From Aureicoccus marinus (GTDB taxonomy: Bacteria; Bacteroidota; Bacteroidia; Flavobacteriales; Flavobacteriaceae), in assembly GCF_002954325.1 (NCBI RefSeq), contig NZ_MQVX01000001.1, positions 1,332,196 through 1,396,195 on the forward strand: a stretch of 64,000 bases of DNA. The letters are read 5' to 3'. Both the position numbers and the translations under genes were made by a program. Shown here one piece after another: positions 9,270-17,810 of the stretch (positions within the stretch are counted from its first letter, which is position 1; the number at the start of each line of letters is the position of its first letter). The notes beneath the pieces are model-generated. The model saw only the letters and a program-made list of their open reading frames with translations. It did not search any database and had not been told where the DNA came from.

Positions 9270-10672
9270 ATGTCCGCCAATAGCCACCCTAAAAAGAGCA
9301 TTTTTGAACGTATTCCGCATGCCATAACCATGCTCTTCTCCATCATCGTATTGGTGACGGTCCTGACCTATATTCTACCGGCGGGAAGCTACGAAAGAGT
9401 AATGATCGAGGGACGCAGCACAGTGGTTCCGGGCTCCTACAGCACCATCCCCTCTACTCCCGTCAGTCTTTTAGATATGTTTACGGCAATTCCTCTGGGA
9501 TTTAAAACCGCCGTCGAAATTATCTTTATCGTCTTATCGGGCGGGATTATGTTCGGCTTTATGGAAAGATCTCAGGCAGTCGAAAATGCCGTCGGGACCC
9601 TGATTAAAAACCTGGGACTTGAGCGCAAGTACCTCATTATCGTTATCATGACCTTCATCTACGGTTTCCTGGGCGTTGCTGTAGGATACGAAAACAACAT
9701 CGCTATGGTGCCCATTGCCGCAGTCGTGAGTTTGGCCCTTGGGGGCGACCTCATTTTGGCTGCTGGCATTTCGGTAGGCGCCATGACCATCGGGTTCGGT
9801 CTTTCCCCCATTAACCCGTATACTGTAGGGACAGGGCATCGCTTGGCCGAACTGCCCATGTTCTCTGGAGCGCTTTTACGCAGTTTGCTTTGCTTCTTAG
9901 GGCTCAGTGTAATGGCCTATTATAATGTGCGGTACTTCAAAAAAATCAGCCAGGACCCCAGCAAAAGCATGGGCATTGGTTTGAATACCGACGACCTATC
10001 GCTTTCAAAACCCATTGAACAGTACTTTTTAACGCCCAATAACTGGTCGGTCATCGGGATTTTTATCCTGGGGCTGGGGGCTATTCTGTACGGTGTATTC
10101 AATCTCGACTGGCACATCAATGAGCTCTCTGCGGTCTTCTTAATCATTGCCTTATTGAGCGGCCTTGTTTCGCGCATGAGTGCCACGGAGATGAGTGAGA
10201 CCGTCCTGAAGTCAGTGGCCCTTGCCGCACCTGGAGCCTTTATGGTAGGCTTTGCGACTACCATCAAAGTCTTGATGGAAATGGGCAATATTGGCGATAC
10301 GATCTCACACCAAATGGCCAGTGTACTGGAAGGCTTGCCTTTGTATGCTTCCGCCATAGGGATGTCGATTTCGCAATCGATTATCAACTTTTTTATACCC
10401 TCTGGGAGTGGTCAGGCCTTGGCTACCCTTCCCGTCATGCTGCCCTTGGGAGAATCCCTGGCTTATCCAGACAAATCACGATTCTGGCCTTTCAAATTGG
10501 GGATGGGCTTTCTAATCTAATCAATCCCACTCTGGGTGGTCTGGTCGCCATGCTCAGCATGTGCCGGGTACCTATTGACCGCTGGATCCGGTTTATTTTT
10601 CCGGTTTTAATCACCCTTTTTGCCTTGGCCTTTGTGATGATTATAATCGCGGTCGCAACAAACTACAGTTAG
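9270..10672 (+). CDS. YfcC/DcuC-type carboxylate or amino-acid carrier, frameshifted near the C-terminus
   Basis: The protein is a polytopic membrane carrier of about 467 residues with roughly 12 hydrophobic segments. Family marks are YILPAGSYER near the N-terminus and the NFFIPSGSGQALATLP hairpin near the C-terminus, as in the YfcC branch of the DcuC superfamily. The frame breaks at about 10459-10462: after LPLGES the reading continues to an early stop at 10520, while one added G (CTGG to CTGGG) restores G-L-S-R-Q-I-T-I-L-A-F-Q and runs to a stop at 10670-10672. The second family member at 51566 has SRQTTVLAYQ at that place, which supports the repair. The gene is followed 3 bases later by an ArgE-like deacylase, so an acylated amino acid or peptide-derived substrate is likely. 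Confidence 0.85.
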
Positions 10673-10675
10673 ACT

Positions 10676-11839
10676 ATGACGAATGTTGAAAAACTACTAG
10701 CCAAATTAGTATCCTTTCCGGTTTTAGGAGGACAGAGCAATTTGAGCATTTTGGATTGGATCAAAGAGTACATCGAATCCTATGGGGTAGAAACCCACTT
10801 GGTCCCCAACGAAGACCAGACCAAGGCTTCCCTTCACTGCCGAATAGGCCCTGCCGTTGATGGCGGAGTAATATTATCGGGCCACATGGACGTGGTACCG
10901 GTAGAAGGACAGGATTGGACCACCGATCCCTTTCTGCTGACGGACAAGGGAGATGGAAAACTCTATGGCCGCGGATCTTGCGATATGAAAGGCTTCCTCG
11001 CCTGTTGCCTAGCCGCCCTGCCCAAGATGGTTGAAGCGGATCTCAAGAAACCCATCTACTTTGCCTTTTCTTACGATGAAGAAATCGGCTGTCTAGCGGC
11101 TCCGGAACTGGCCCAGCACATCAATACCCACTACAGCGAAACACCGAAATACGCCATCATCGGAGAGCCTTCTATGATGGAACCCATCATTGGCCAAAAA
11201 GGAATCTACATCATGGAAACCTATGTCAATGGATCGGCTGGACACAGTAGCCGGATTAAGCAGGAAGTGAGCGCCATCCACGAAGCCATGCGTCTTATTC
11301 TGTGGCTGGAACAAAAGATGGACGGACTGATTAAGGCCAAGCGTTTGGATGATCGTTTTCATCCGCCCCACTCCACCATCCATATCGGTCTGGTTGAAGG
11401 GGGAATTGCACCCAATGTCATTGCAGACAAGGCCAAGTTTTACTGGGATTTAAGGACCATTCCCAAAGACAATATGGACGATATTATTGCGGAGTTCGAG
11501 GCCTATTGCCGAGAAAGAGAAACGGAACTCCGTAACATCTATCCGGGCTTTAGCATTGAGAATGTCGAAAACCACCCGCCGGTTCCCCATCTGGATACCC
11601 AGATCGATGATGAGGTGGTTGAGCTGATCAAGCGTCTTTCGGGGAATTCGGAGTGGACCACGGTTTCTTATGCCGCTGAAGCTGGGCAATTCGCCAACGA
11701 GGGCTTCCAATCCGCGATTTGCGGACCAGGCTCCATTGCGCAGGCCCATCGAGCGAATGAATTCATCAGTAAGGATCAACTGGCCCAGGGGGAAGAAATG
11801 ATGTACCGACTGATTGAAGAGCTTGAGGGGGCGGAATAA
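10676..11839 (+). CDS. argE: M20-family deacylase, acetylornithine deacetylase-like
   Basis: The 387-residue cytoplasmic protein shows the full M20 dinuclear zinc set: SGHMDVVPV (His ligand), YGRGSCDMKG (bridging Asp), SYDEEIGC (general base Glu and ligand Glu), GEPSMM, and a late His in IAQAHRANEF. Length and the GQKGIYIMETYVNGSAGHSS dimerisation segment match ArgE. ArgE hydrolyses N-acetyl-L-ornithine to ornithine and acetate. The start codon lies 3 bases after the end of the repaired transporter frame, so the two genes are an operon. That placement suggests the enzyme may serve an imported N-acyl amino acid rather than arginine synthesis; no other arg gene is in view. Confidence 0.8.
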   Translation: MTNVEKLLAKLVSFPVLGGQSNLSILDWIKEYIESYGVETHLVPNEDQTKASLHCRIGPAVDGGVILSGHMDVVPVEGQDWTTDPFLLTDKGDGKLYGRGSCDMKGFLACCLAALPKMVEADLKKPIYFAFSYDEEIGCLAAPELAQHINTHYSETPKYAIIGEPSMMEPIIGQKGIYIMETYVNGSAGHSSRIKQEVSAIHEAMRLILWLEQKMDGLIKAKRLDDRFHPPHSTIHIGLVEGGIAPNVIADKAKFYWDLRTIPKDNMDDIIAEFEAYCRERETELRNIYPGFSIENVENHPPVPHLDTQIDDEVVELIKRLSGNSEWTTVSYAAEAGQFANEGFQSAICGPGSIAQAHRANEFISKDQLAQGEEMMYRLIEELEGAE

Positions 11840-11866
11840 TCCTTCCTATCCTGCTAGTCTACTATT

Positions 11867-11906
11867 CACGAGAGACCTTGAAACAAGGTTTCCGTCTCGA
11901 GGGAAT
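11867..11906. repeat. Hairpin-forming inverted repeat downstream of the ArgE-like gene
   Basis: The segment contains ACCTTG-AAA-CAAGGT flanked by GAGAG and GTCTC, a stem of about 6 pairs with a partly paired outer stem. There is no T tract after it, so it is not a classical terminator. It sits in a 258-base spacer (11840-12097) with no gene that I can support; the long reading frame there is an artefact of the tRNA region. Confidence 0.35.
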
Positions 11907-12059
11907 TGTTAGACGGCAGGATTTCATCACTTCACTGCGCTCAGGCCGACATCCTGGTAGGGAAGCGTTGCTCAAGACAAATCCAGAGACCGAGCTACGC
12001 TCGTCTAAGGCTTTTTTGTTTCTCGAAGGCCAGGAAACTGCGTTTCCGCCTTCTGGAAA

Positions 12060-12096
12060 CAAAAATCCAGACTTCCTTTCGGACGTCTGGATTTTC
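12060..12096 (-). terminator. Rho-independent terminator after the tRNA pair
   Basis: AAAATCCAGAC (about 12062-12072) and GTCTGGATTTT (about 12085-12095) are perfect complementary arms. On the minus strand the stem follows directly after the CCA end of tRNA-Pro and ends in a T run. The A/T-flanked arms make it usable in both directions. Confidence 0.75.
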
Positions 12097-12097
12097 T

Positions 12098-12175
12098 TGG
12101 TCGGGGTGGCAGGATTCGAACCTGCGACCTCCTGCTCCCAAAGCAGGCGCGATAACCGGGCTACGCTACACCCCG
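12098..12175 (-). tRNA. tRNA-Pro (anticodon TGG), CCA encoded
   Basis: The reverse strand gives the acceptor CGGGGTG paired with CACCCCG, a D arm, the anticodon stem CTGCT/AGCAG around the loop TTTGGGA with anticodon TGG, and the T arm GCAGGTTCGAATCCTGC. The discriminator A and an encoded CCA follow. It reads proline codons CCA/CCG. It lies 19 bases downstream of tRNA-Ser and shares its promoter and terminator. Confidence 0.95.
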
Positions 12176-12194
12176 TACACTATTTTGAACTTTG

Positions 12195-12278
12195 CGGAGA
12201 GACCGGGACTCGAACCCGGGCAGCACATACGCGCTGACAGATTAGCAATCTGCTCCGTTACCACTCCGGCACCTCTCC
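12195..12278 (-). tRNA. tRNA-Ser (anticodon GCT)
   Basis: The reverse strand starts GGAGAGGTGCCGGAGTGG and has anticodon stem-loop CAGATTGCTAATCTG, giving anticodon GCT for AGC/AGU codons. A short variable arm and the T arm CCGGGTTCGAGTCCCGG follow, then the acceptor 3' strand TCTCTCC and discriminator G. CCA is not encoded, unlike in the adjacent tRNA-Pro. It is the first gene of the tRNA pair. Confidence 0.95.
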
Positions 12279-12314
12279 AGGTTTCCGCTCTTCGTGTACT
12301 CAAAATTGCGGACG

Positions 12315-12345
12315 CAAAAATAGTTTTTCAGTTTGTAGAAAACAA
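12315..12345 (-). promoter_or_regulatory. Promoter of the tRNA-Ser/tRNA-Pro transcript
   Basis: On the minus strand TTG (12343-12345) is followed after exactly 20 bases by TATTTTTG (12315-12322), a perfect TAnnTTTG -7 box of the Bacteroidota primary sigma factor. It lies 36 bases upstream of tRNA-Ser. Confidence 0.65.
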
Positions 12346-12400
12346 CTGTTTTGTTCAAATTAATTTAAGGGATTCAGAAGTGCTTCTAAACGAGGGGGTT

Positions 12401-14454
12401 CTACTCCGGATACTCCACCCTTAAGTGGTAGATATTGATGAGTTTTTGCTTGAGTACCTTCTTCACGGCTTCGATTTCTTTGAAGGTGATGTTGGCATTC
12501 AAAAACTGATCAGCTCCATTTGCCCCTTGACAATCTTTTCGACAAAGTCATCGATGATACTAAAGGTAGGCGACTTCAAACTCTTGGAAGCGGCTTCTAC
12601 GGCATCACTCATCATCAGGATGGCGGTTTCTTTAGAGAACGGAATAGGCCCCGGATAGCGGAAGTCTGCCTCCTCGGTATCGGGATCTAAGTCTTTCTGC
12701 TTCTTGTAAAAATAGTAGACCAGAGAAGTTCCGTGGTGGGTTCGAATAAAATCGATTACACGATCCGGCAGGTTGTTCTTCCGGGCGATCTCGATGCCGT
12801 TCAAGACGTGGTCCAATATGATCTTGGCGCTTTCTTTCGGTGGCAAATCATCGTGAGGGTTCACATTAGTCACCTGATTCTCGGTGTAGAAGGTCGGGCG
12901 GGTCATCTTCCCGATATCGTGGTACAAGGCCCCTACCCTGACCAAAAGAGAATTGGCTCCGATTTCGTTAGCGGCCGCCTCCGCCAGATTCGCTACCTGC
13001 AAAGAGTGGTGGAAGGTTCCCGGCGCTTTATCAGAAAGCTGCTTCAACAGGGTCGAATTGGTATCTGAAAGCTCCAGCAAAGAAATATCCGAAACCAACC
13101 CAAAGATCTTCTCGTACAAGTAGATCAGCGGCTGAGCAAACAAGGTGATCATCCCATTCAGCAGGAAGATGGCAAACACCTGCCACTTAAGGCCCTCTAA
13201 AGAAGCCTCGTGAATACTGTGGAAGGCAAAGTAGCCAATAAAGTAGATCAGGGTGATCTGTCCTACTGCAATGAAGAGGTTGGTTCGTTTATAGAGTTGG
13301 CTAACCCCGAGTATAGTGACAATCCCCGCTGTGATTTGCAAGAAGATGTACTCAAAGCTATTGGGTACGACAAAGCCCAAAATCAATAAGGTGATGACGT
13401 GGGTGAACAGCCCTAAACGTGCATCAAAAAAGTTCTTGAGAATCAGCGGCAGTATACAAAGAGGCACCGCGTATACCCAAGCCTCGTTCGAGGTGAAATT
13501 CTTCACGACCATGGTGGTAATAAACACCATGAGCAGGATGTTGAAGAGAATAAAGCTGATCTTGTTGTTGTCGGCAAAGACCTCCTGGCGGTACCTTTGC
13601 AGAAATAAAAACAGCATCATCAGAGCCAAGGCCACCAGGATACTGTATCCCAATAAAATCAGGTAAGAATTATCTCCTTCAAAAAGCTCTGATTCGTATT
13701 CGTCCTTCAGAGACTGCAGGATGCGGAATTCTCGGTCTTCGACCACCGTTCCCTTTGCGATGATAAACTCCCCATCGTAAATCGTCCCCCGGGTGTAAGA
13801 GAACTGATCCATGGCCTCTTTAAAGGAGTTGTCGGTCAATTCATCGTCCAGGCTGGCATTAGGCTGCAGAAGGCCTAAAATGAACTGAGAGAGCTTCTGC
13901 TTGACCTGGTTCGAAGGCAGCTCGGCCAAATAACGGTCCAAAGCCAAGGGCAGGTCCTCTTCCGTGATTAGGTATTCCGGATCGAGCGGACGCGAGGTGT
14001 TTTCGCGAAGCAAGCTGATGTTACGACCCCGTGCCCTGTCCGGAAAGATTCCGTTGGTGTACAGGCGGTGAATCGCGTCGTCTCCGGTTTCGAATAATTT
14101 CTTGGTTTGGCTCAGGCTTAAATCCTCAAACTGAAATTGCCCTTCAAACTGAATGCTGTAGTTCGAAATGACCTCTTCGTAAATCTCTTCGTTGAAGCGG
14201 TAGTAGTAGACACGCGCAGAATCGATTTCGGAAAGCTCTGCATCGATTTCGGCCTGGCTCTTCTTAAGCGAAAAGTCGAAGGGGGCGTAGAGGTTTTCGT
14301 ACTGCCAGGGCCTCCCCTTACTGAAATCGTACTTGAATTTACCCCCACCTGGAAACATCCATACAATGAGGATCACTGCTATCAAATACAAGAAGATCTT
14401 GTAGAGCAGGGATTGGTGCCGGTAAATGAAATCAAGTGGTCTAGCCATGGGCAA
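12401..14454 (-). CDS. pgpH: 7TM receptor-HD phosphohydrolase (PgpH-type), probable c-di-AMP phosphodiesterase, frameshifted at the C-terminus
   Basis: The domain order is an N-terminal transmembrane helix, an extracellular helical 7TMR-HDED region (about 60-270), seven hydrophobic segments (about 275-470) and a C-terminal HD domain with GTFHHSLQVANLA and YHDIGKMTRP. Members such as Listeria PgpH hydrolyse cyclic di-AMP. The first frame ends at 12499 after MELISF, at a T5 run (12501-12505 as A5 on the plus strand). One added T lets it continue as FLNANITFKEIEAVKKV and end ...HLRVEYPE at 12401, which is the usual family C-terminus. The start at 14454 (MPMARPLDF) or the next ATG six bases on are both possible. 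A 45-base spacer separates it from the divergent thiolase gene. Confidence 0.85.
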
Positions 14455-14461
14455 ACAAGGG

Positions 14462-14477
14462 CTAAAATTAGTAATTT
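14462..14477. promoter_or_regulatory. Back-to-back -7-like boxes for pgpH and the thiolase gene
   Basis: In the 45-base divergent spacer, TAAAATTA (TAATTTTA on the minus strand) directly abuts TAATTTCG on the plus strand. Each matches TAnnTTTG at seven of eight positions. Clear -33 elements were not found and would lie inside the opposite gene, so this is tentative. Confidence 0.3.
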
Positions 14478-14499
14478 CGCGACATAACTGAGATTAAGC

Positions 14500-15681
14500 A
14501 TGAAGGAAGTCGTAATCGTTTCTGCCGTACGTACCCCAATCGGCAGTTTTATGGGAGCTCTATCCAGCGTTCCTGCCCCAAAATTGGGTGCAACCGCCAT
14601 CAAGGGAGCACTCGAAAAAATCAACCTTTCTCCGGAAGAAGTTCAAGAAGTTCTGATGGGTCATGTGGTGCAAGCCGGAACCGGCCAAGCCCCTGCCCGA
14701 CAGGCTGCTCTTTACGCCGGAATTCCAGATACCGTTCCCTGCACAACCGTGAACAAGGTGTGCTCTTCGGGAATGAAAACCATCATGCAGGCCGCTCAGT
14801 CCATCGCCTTGGGTGATACCGACATCGTGGTTGCCGGAGGGATGGAAAACATGAGCCAGATTCCACACTATATGCATATGCGCCAAGGCCTTAAATTCGG
14901 CCCGGCTACCGCACAAGATGGAATGCAGCGCGACGGACTGGTCGATGTCTATGACGGTAACGCCATGGGCGTTTGTGCAGACCTCTGTGCCACCGAGCAC
15001 GGGTTTAGCCGAGAAGACCAGGATGCCTTTGCTGTTCAGTCTTACGAGCGCTCAGCCGCCGCTTGGAGCGGAGGAAACTTTGCAGGCGAAGTTGTTCCTG
15101 TAGAAGTCCCTCAGCGCCGAGGAGAGCCGGTTGTGGTTTCTGAAGACGAAGAGTTCAAGAATGTTCGCATGGAAAAAATTCCTGCCCTTCGACCGGCCTT
15201 TACCAAGGACGGTACGGTTACCGCAGCGAACGCTTCCACCATCAACGATGGGGCTGCTGCCCTTGTACTGATGAGCTCAGAGAAAGCTGCTGAAAAAGGA
15301 CTCACTCCTATCGCAAAGATTCGCGCATACGCCGATGCAGCCCAAGAGCCTAAGTGGTTCACCACCGCTCCAGCCAAGGCCCTGCCTAAGGCCCTTGAAA
15401 AAGCCGGCGTTAGTCTGGACGATATTGACTACTTTGAATTCAACGAGGCCTTTTCAGTCGTTGGTTTGGCCAACATGAAAATTCTCGGGCTGAGCGATGA
15501 CAAGGTCAATATCAACGGAGGAGCTGTTTCTTTGGGTCACCCCCTTGGATGCTCTGGTGCCCGTATCGTAGTCACCTTGCTTCACGTACTACAGCAAAAG
15601 AATGCCAAACTGGGTGCCGCTGCAATTTGCAACGGTGGTGGAGGTGCTTCTGCGCTGGTTGTTGAACGAATTCAAGGATAA
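14500..15681 (+). CDS. Acetyl-CoA C-acetyltransferase (thiolase)
   Basis: The 393-residue protein is a full-length thiolase. The acylated nucleophile is Cys88 in NKVCSSGMK. The conserved NEAF (FEFNEAFSV), GGAVSLGHPLGCSGAR with the catalytic His, and the second Cys in CNGGGGASA near the end are all present. These features match biosynthetic-type (AtoB/PhaA) enzymes that interconvert two acetyl-CoA with acetoacetyl-CoA, although a beta-ketothiolase role cannot be excluded. It is divergent from pgpH and ends immediately before the NlpC/P60-like gene, with no spacer, so the two are translationally adjacent. Confidence 0.93.
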   Translation: MKEVVIVSAVRTPIGSFMGALSSVPAPKLGATAIKGALEKINLSPEEVQEVLMGHVVQAGTGQAPARQAALYAGIPDTVPCTTVNKVCSSGMKTIMQAAQSIALGDTDIVVAGGMENMSQIPHYMHMRQGLKFGPATAQDGMQRDGLVDVYDGNAMGVCADLCATEHGFSREDQDAFAVQSYERSAAAWSGGNFAGEVVPVEVPQRRGEPVVVSEDEEFKNVRMEKIPALRPAFTKDGTVTAANASTINDGAAALVLMSSEKAAEKGLTPIAKIRAYADAAQEPKWFTTAPAKALPKALEKAGVSLDDIDYFEFNEAFSVVGLANMKILGLSDDKVNINGGAVSLGHPLGCSGARIVVTLLHVLQQKNAKLGAAAICNGGGGASALVVERIQG

Positions 15682-16449
15682 TTGGCAGCGAGTCAGAAAG
15701 GGTATGGTCTGGCGCTGCTGAGTAGTATCCCCCTTCGGGAAAATCCTGACCCACAAGCCCCTCTGCAGACACAAGTGCTGTTTGGGGAACATTTCGAAAT
15801 CAAAGAAGAACGCAAGTTTTGGGTGCGCGTCAAACTCGCCGATGACGGCGAGGGTGGTTGGATGTACCGGCCCCAGTATCACCCTATAACGGAGGAGGAA
15901 TACCAGAGCTGCACCCAAAAAGGCCAACGCACCTATAGCGGGCAATTGGTGGCCCATGTGGTCTGCGAACGCAACCGCTTGACTCCTGTTCTCCTTGGAT
16001 CTCGAATCGATCACCTGAAGGACTTTAAAAAGGAATTCGAAGGAGAAGGCCTGGTGCCTGAGCAGAAAAAGGAAGACCTCATCGACCTGGCCCTGCTCTA
16101 CCTCAATGCCCCGGAACAAGCCGGAGGCAAATCTCCTTTTGGCATTGATGCCGCTGGTTTTACTCAAATGGTGTACAAACTTGGGGGTCACAACATACCC
16201 CGACAAGTCAGTGACCAAGCGAAACTCGGAGAAGCCCTAAGCTTTATCGAGGAGAGCGAACCGGGAGACCTGGCCTTTTTTGACAACAAAGACGGAGAGA
16301 TCAACCACGTGGGCATCATTCTGCCGAACAACTACCTGATCCATGTGCACGGGCAGGTACGCATTGATCGCCTGGACCACACCGGGGTCTTTAATCCCGA
16401 ACTGCGGAGCTACACCCACTCCCTGAGGGTCATCAAAAAAATTCTCTAA
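15682..16449 (+). CDS. NlpC/P60-like protein with SH3-type N-terminus and no catalytic Cys (probable pseudoenzyme)
   Basis: The 255-residue protein starts at a TTG that follows the thiolase stop codon without a gap. Residues ~8-75 look like an SH3b-type domain (LLSSIPLRENPD...LFGEHFEI). The C-terminal ~125 residues are an NlpC/P60 domain: SPFGIDAAGFTQMVYK, EPGDLAFFD and INHVGIIL (His209), then LIHVHG (His221). In peptidases of this family the first motif reads GIDCSGF, with Cys as nucleophile. Here codon 157 is GCC (Ala) and 158 is GCT (Ala), and the usual aromatic Tyr-Leu-Trp before Gly-Gly is Glu-Gln-Ala. Several base changes are needed, so this is not a read error. I infer loss of endopeptidase activity and perhaps a peptidoglycan-binding role. 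A strong terminator follows. Confidence 0.85.
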   Translation: MAASQKGYGLALLSSIPLRENPDPQAPLQTQVLFGEHFEIKEERKFWVRVKLADDGEGGWMYRPQYHPITEEEYQSCTQKGQRTYSGQLVAHVVCERNRLTPVLLGSRIDHLKDFKKEFEGEGLVPEQKKEDLIDLALLYLNAPEQAGGKSPFGIDAAGFTQMVYKLGGHNIPRQVSDQAKLGEALSFIEESEPGDLAFFDNKDGEINHVGIILPNNYLIHVHGQVRIDRLDHTGVFNPELRSYTHSLRVIKKIL

Positions 16450-16452
16450 AAT

Positions 16453-16486
16453 AAAAAAGCCCGACTTGATGAGCCGGGCTTTTTTA
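16453..16486. terminator. Bidirectional rho-independent terminator
   Basis: AAAAAAGCCCG and CGGGCTTTTTT flank a 10-base loop, giving a GC-rich stem with T runs in both directions. It separates the NlpC/P60-like gene from the convergent TPR gene and can end both transcripts. Confidence 0.9.
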
Positions 16487-16502
16487 TTCGGTTAAGAAGA
16501 GA

Positions 16503-17771
16503 TTATTCTCCTAGTAGGCCTTTGATTCGCTTGAAGTTTGCAGCGTCTCCCAAAGCACCGTAGATATTCTTCAATTGTGAAAGGATACTGGTGTTCTCTG
16601 GCTGCGTTTTCAATGCTGTTTCCAAGACAGAAGCACCTTCTCTAAAGAGGTTGTCTTTCTTCTCTTTCAACTCGTCGTACTTCGCGATATCTGCTTTTTT
16701 GTAAGAAGAAGCCAACTCATTCATCTTATCGATTAAGTCGTTTCCTTCGTTTACGTAAGTCGTAGAAAGGTTCAAAAGAGCGTTGGTGTAGTTAGGATCG
16801 ATCGCAAGCGCTTTCTTGTACGCCCCGCGAGCACCTTCGTAATCCCCTTGCTCCATATTAATTACTCCTATGTTGTACAACAAGTCTGGGTTATCAGGAG
16901 CCATTTCAGAGGCTTCTGCCATCAACTCTTTGAACTTGTCTTTATCACCCATTCCATAGTACAAGTTGGCCTTGTTCAGGATCAGGTTAACATCCTTAGG
17001 GTTCTGTGCAATCGCATCTTCGTAAGCCTTGAGAGCCTCTTCGTTTTTCCCTTGTTGTTGGTAAATCAAGGCAACGTTCTTTACGATTTCGGCCTTTTTA
17101 GAAGGAGTTCTCTCGTCTTTTGGATCAGAGTGAGTTTGTGCTTTGATGTATAGATCACGAGTATCCTTTGGCAATTCTTCTCTTTCCCCTGTTTCATTGT
17201 TCACAGCCGTATACTTTAGAGTACTACCATCGTAGTTGAGTTCCTTGAGGATACTGTAGTACTCCAGAGCCATGTCATAATCCGGAGCATTTACCGCACT
17301 ACCAGCAGCGTAATACAAGTAAATGGTGTCCTTTGGGCTCAAAGTATACCCGAGGTACAACTTCTTGGCTGCATCGGTAAAGGCTTTGTTCTTTTGATCA
17401 TCCACAGCACCGTTGACCAAATCAGCAACCATTTGCTGAAGCTTCAATTGGATATCAGTCGTGTACTTCTCTTTCCCCATTTGCTCTTCTAGAGAAATAG
17501 TTTTGTTGTAGGAGCTAGCTGCTTTATCAAAAAGAGCCGCATCGTTCTTAGCCAAAGCCGCCTGAACATCACCCAACAAATAGTAGTACTGCGCCTGAAC
17601 TTTGGAGTCAGCACCATCTATGGTTCCAGAAGCCCCTTCCAAAGCGGCCTTTGCTGCAGCAAAGTCTCCCTTCTTGATGGCTTTTGTCGCTGTTTTAATT
17701 TCGTCCTTCTGAGCAAAAGCTCCTAAGCTAACGCCTAGTGCAAGAACGAATAATACAAACTGTTTTTTCAT
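16503..17771 (-). CDS. Exported tetratricopeptide-repeat protein
   Basis: The 422-residue protein has a signal peptide (KKQFVLFVLALGVSLGAFAQ). At least four TPR-like units follow; the clearest are VALIYQQQGKNEEALKAYED, NKANLYYGMGDKDKFKEL, LYNIGVINMEQGDYEGARGA and TNALLNLSTTYVNEGNDL. TPR proteins act as scaffolds, here in the periplasm or at a membrane. The gene lies just downstream of gyrA on the same strand with a 39-base gap. A perfect TAAATTTG overlaps the gyrA stop codon (17806-17813), so it may also have its own promoter, although no well-spaced -33 box is seen. The partner is unknown. Confidence 0.85.
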   Translation of the reverse strand: MKKQFVLFVLALGVSLGAFAQKDEIKTATKAIKKGDFAAAKAALEGASGTIDGADSKVQAQYYYLLGDVQAALAKNDAALFDKAASSYNKTISLEEQMGKEKYTTDIQLKLQQMVADLVNGAVDDQKNKAFTDAAKKLYLGYTLSPKDTIYLYYAAGSAVNAPDYDMALEYYSILKELNYDGSTLKYTAVNNETGEREELPKDTRDLYIKAQTHSDPKDERTPSKKAEIVKNVALIYQQQGKNEEALKAYEDAIAQNPKDVNLILNKANLYYGMGDKDKFKELMAEASEMAPDNPDLLYNIGVINMEQGDYEGARGAYKKALAIDPNYTNALLNLSTTYVNEGNDLIDKMNELASSYKKADIAKYDELKEKKDNLFREGASVLETALKTQPENTSILSQLKNIYGALGDAANFKRIKGLLGE

Positions 17772-17810
17772 CGTCGTTGAATTAAGATTAAGTGTGTTTA
17801 TTTTGCAAAT

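Noticed and set aside
11878..12237. Open frame of 119 codons containing FEPATSCSQSRRDNRATLHP
   Set aside because: It is the well-known false protein from reading a tRNA-Pro gene on the opposite strand; it spans the terminator and tRNAs and has no family support.
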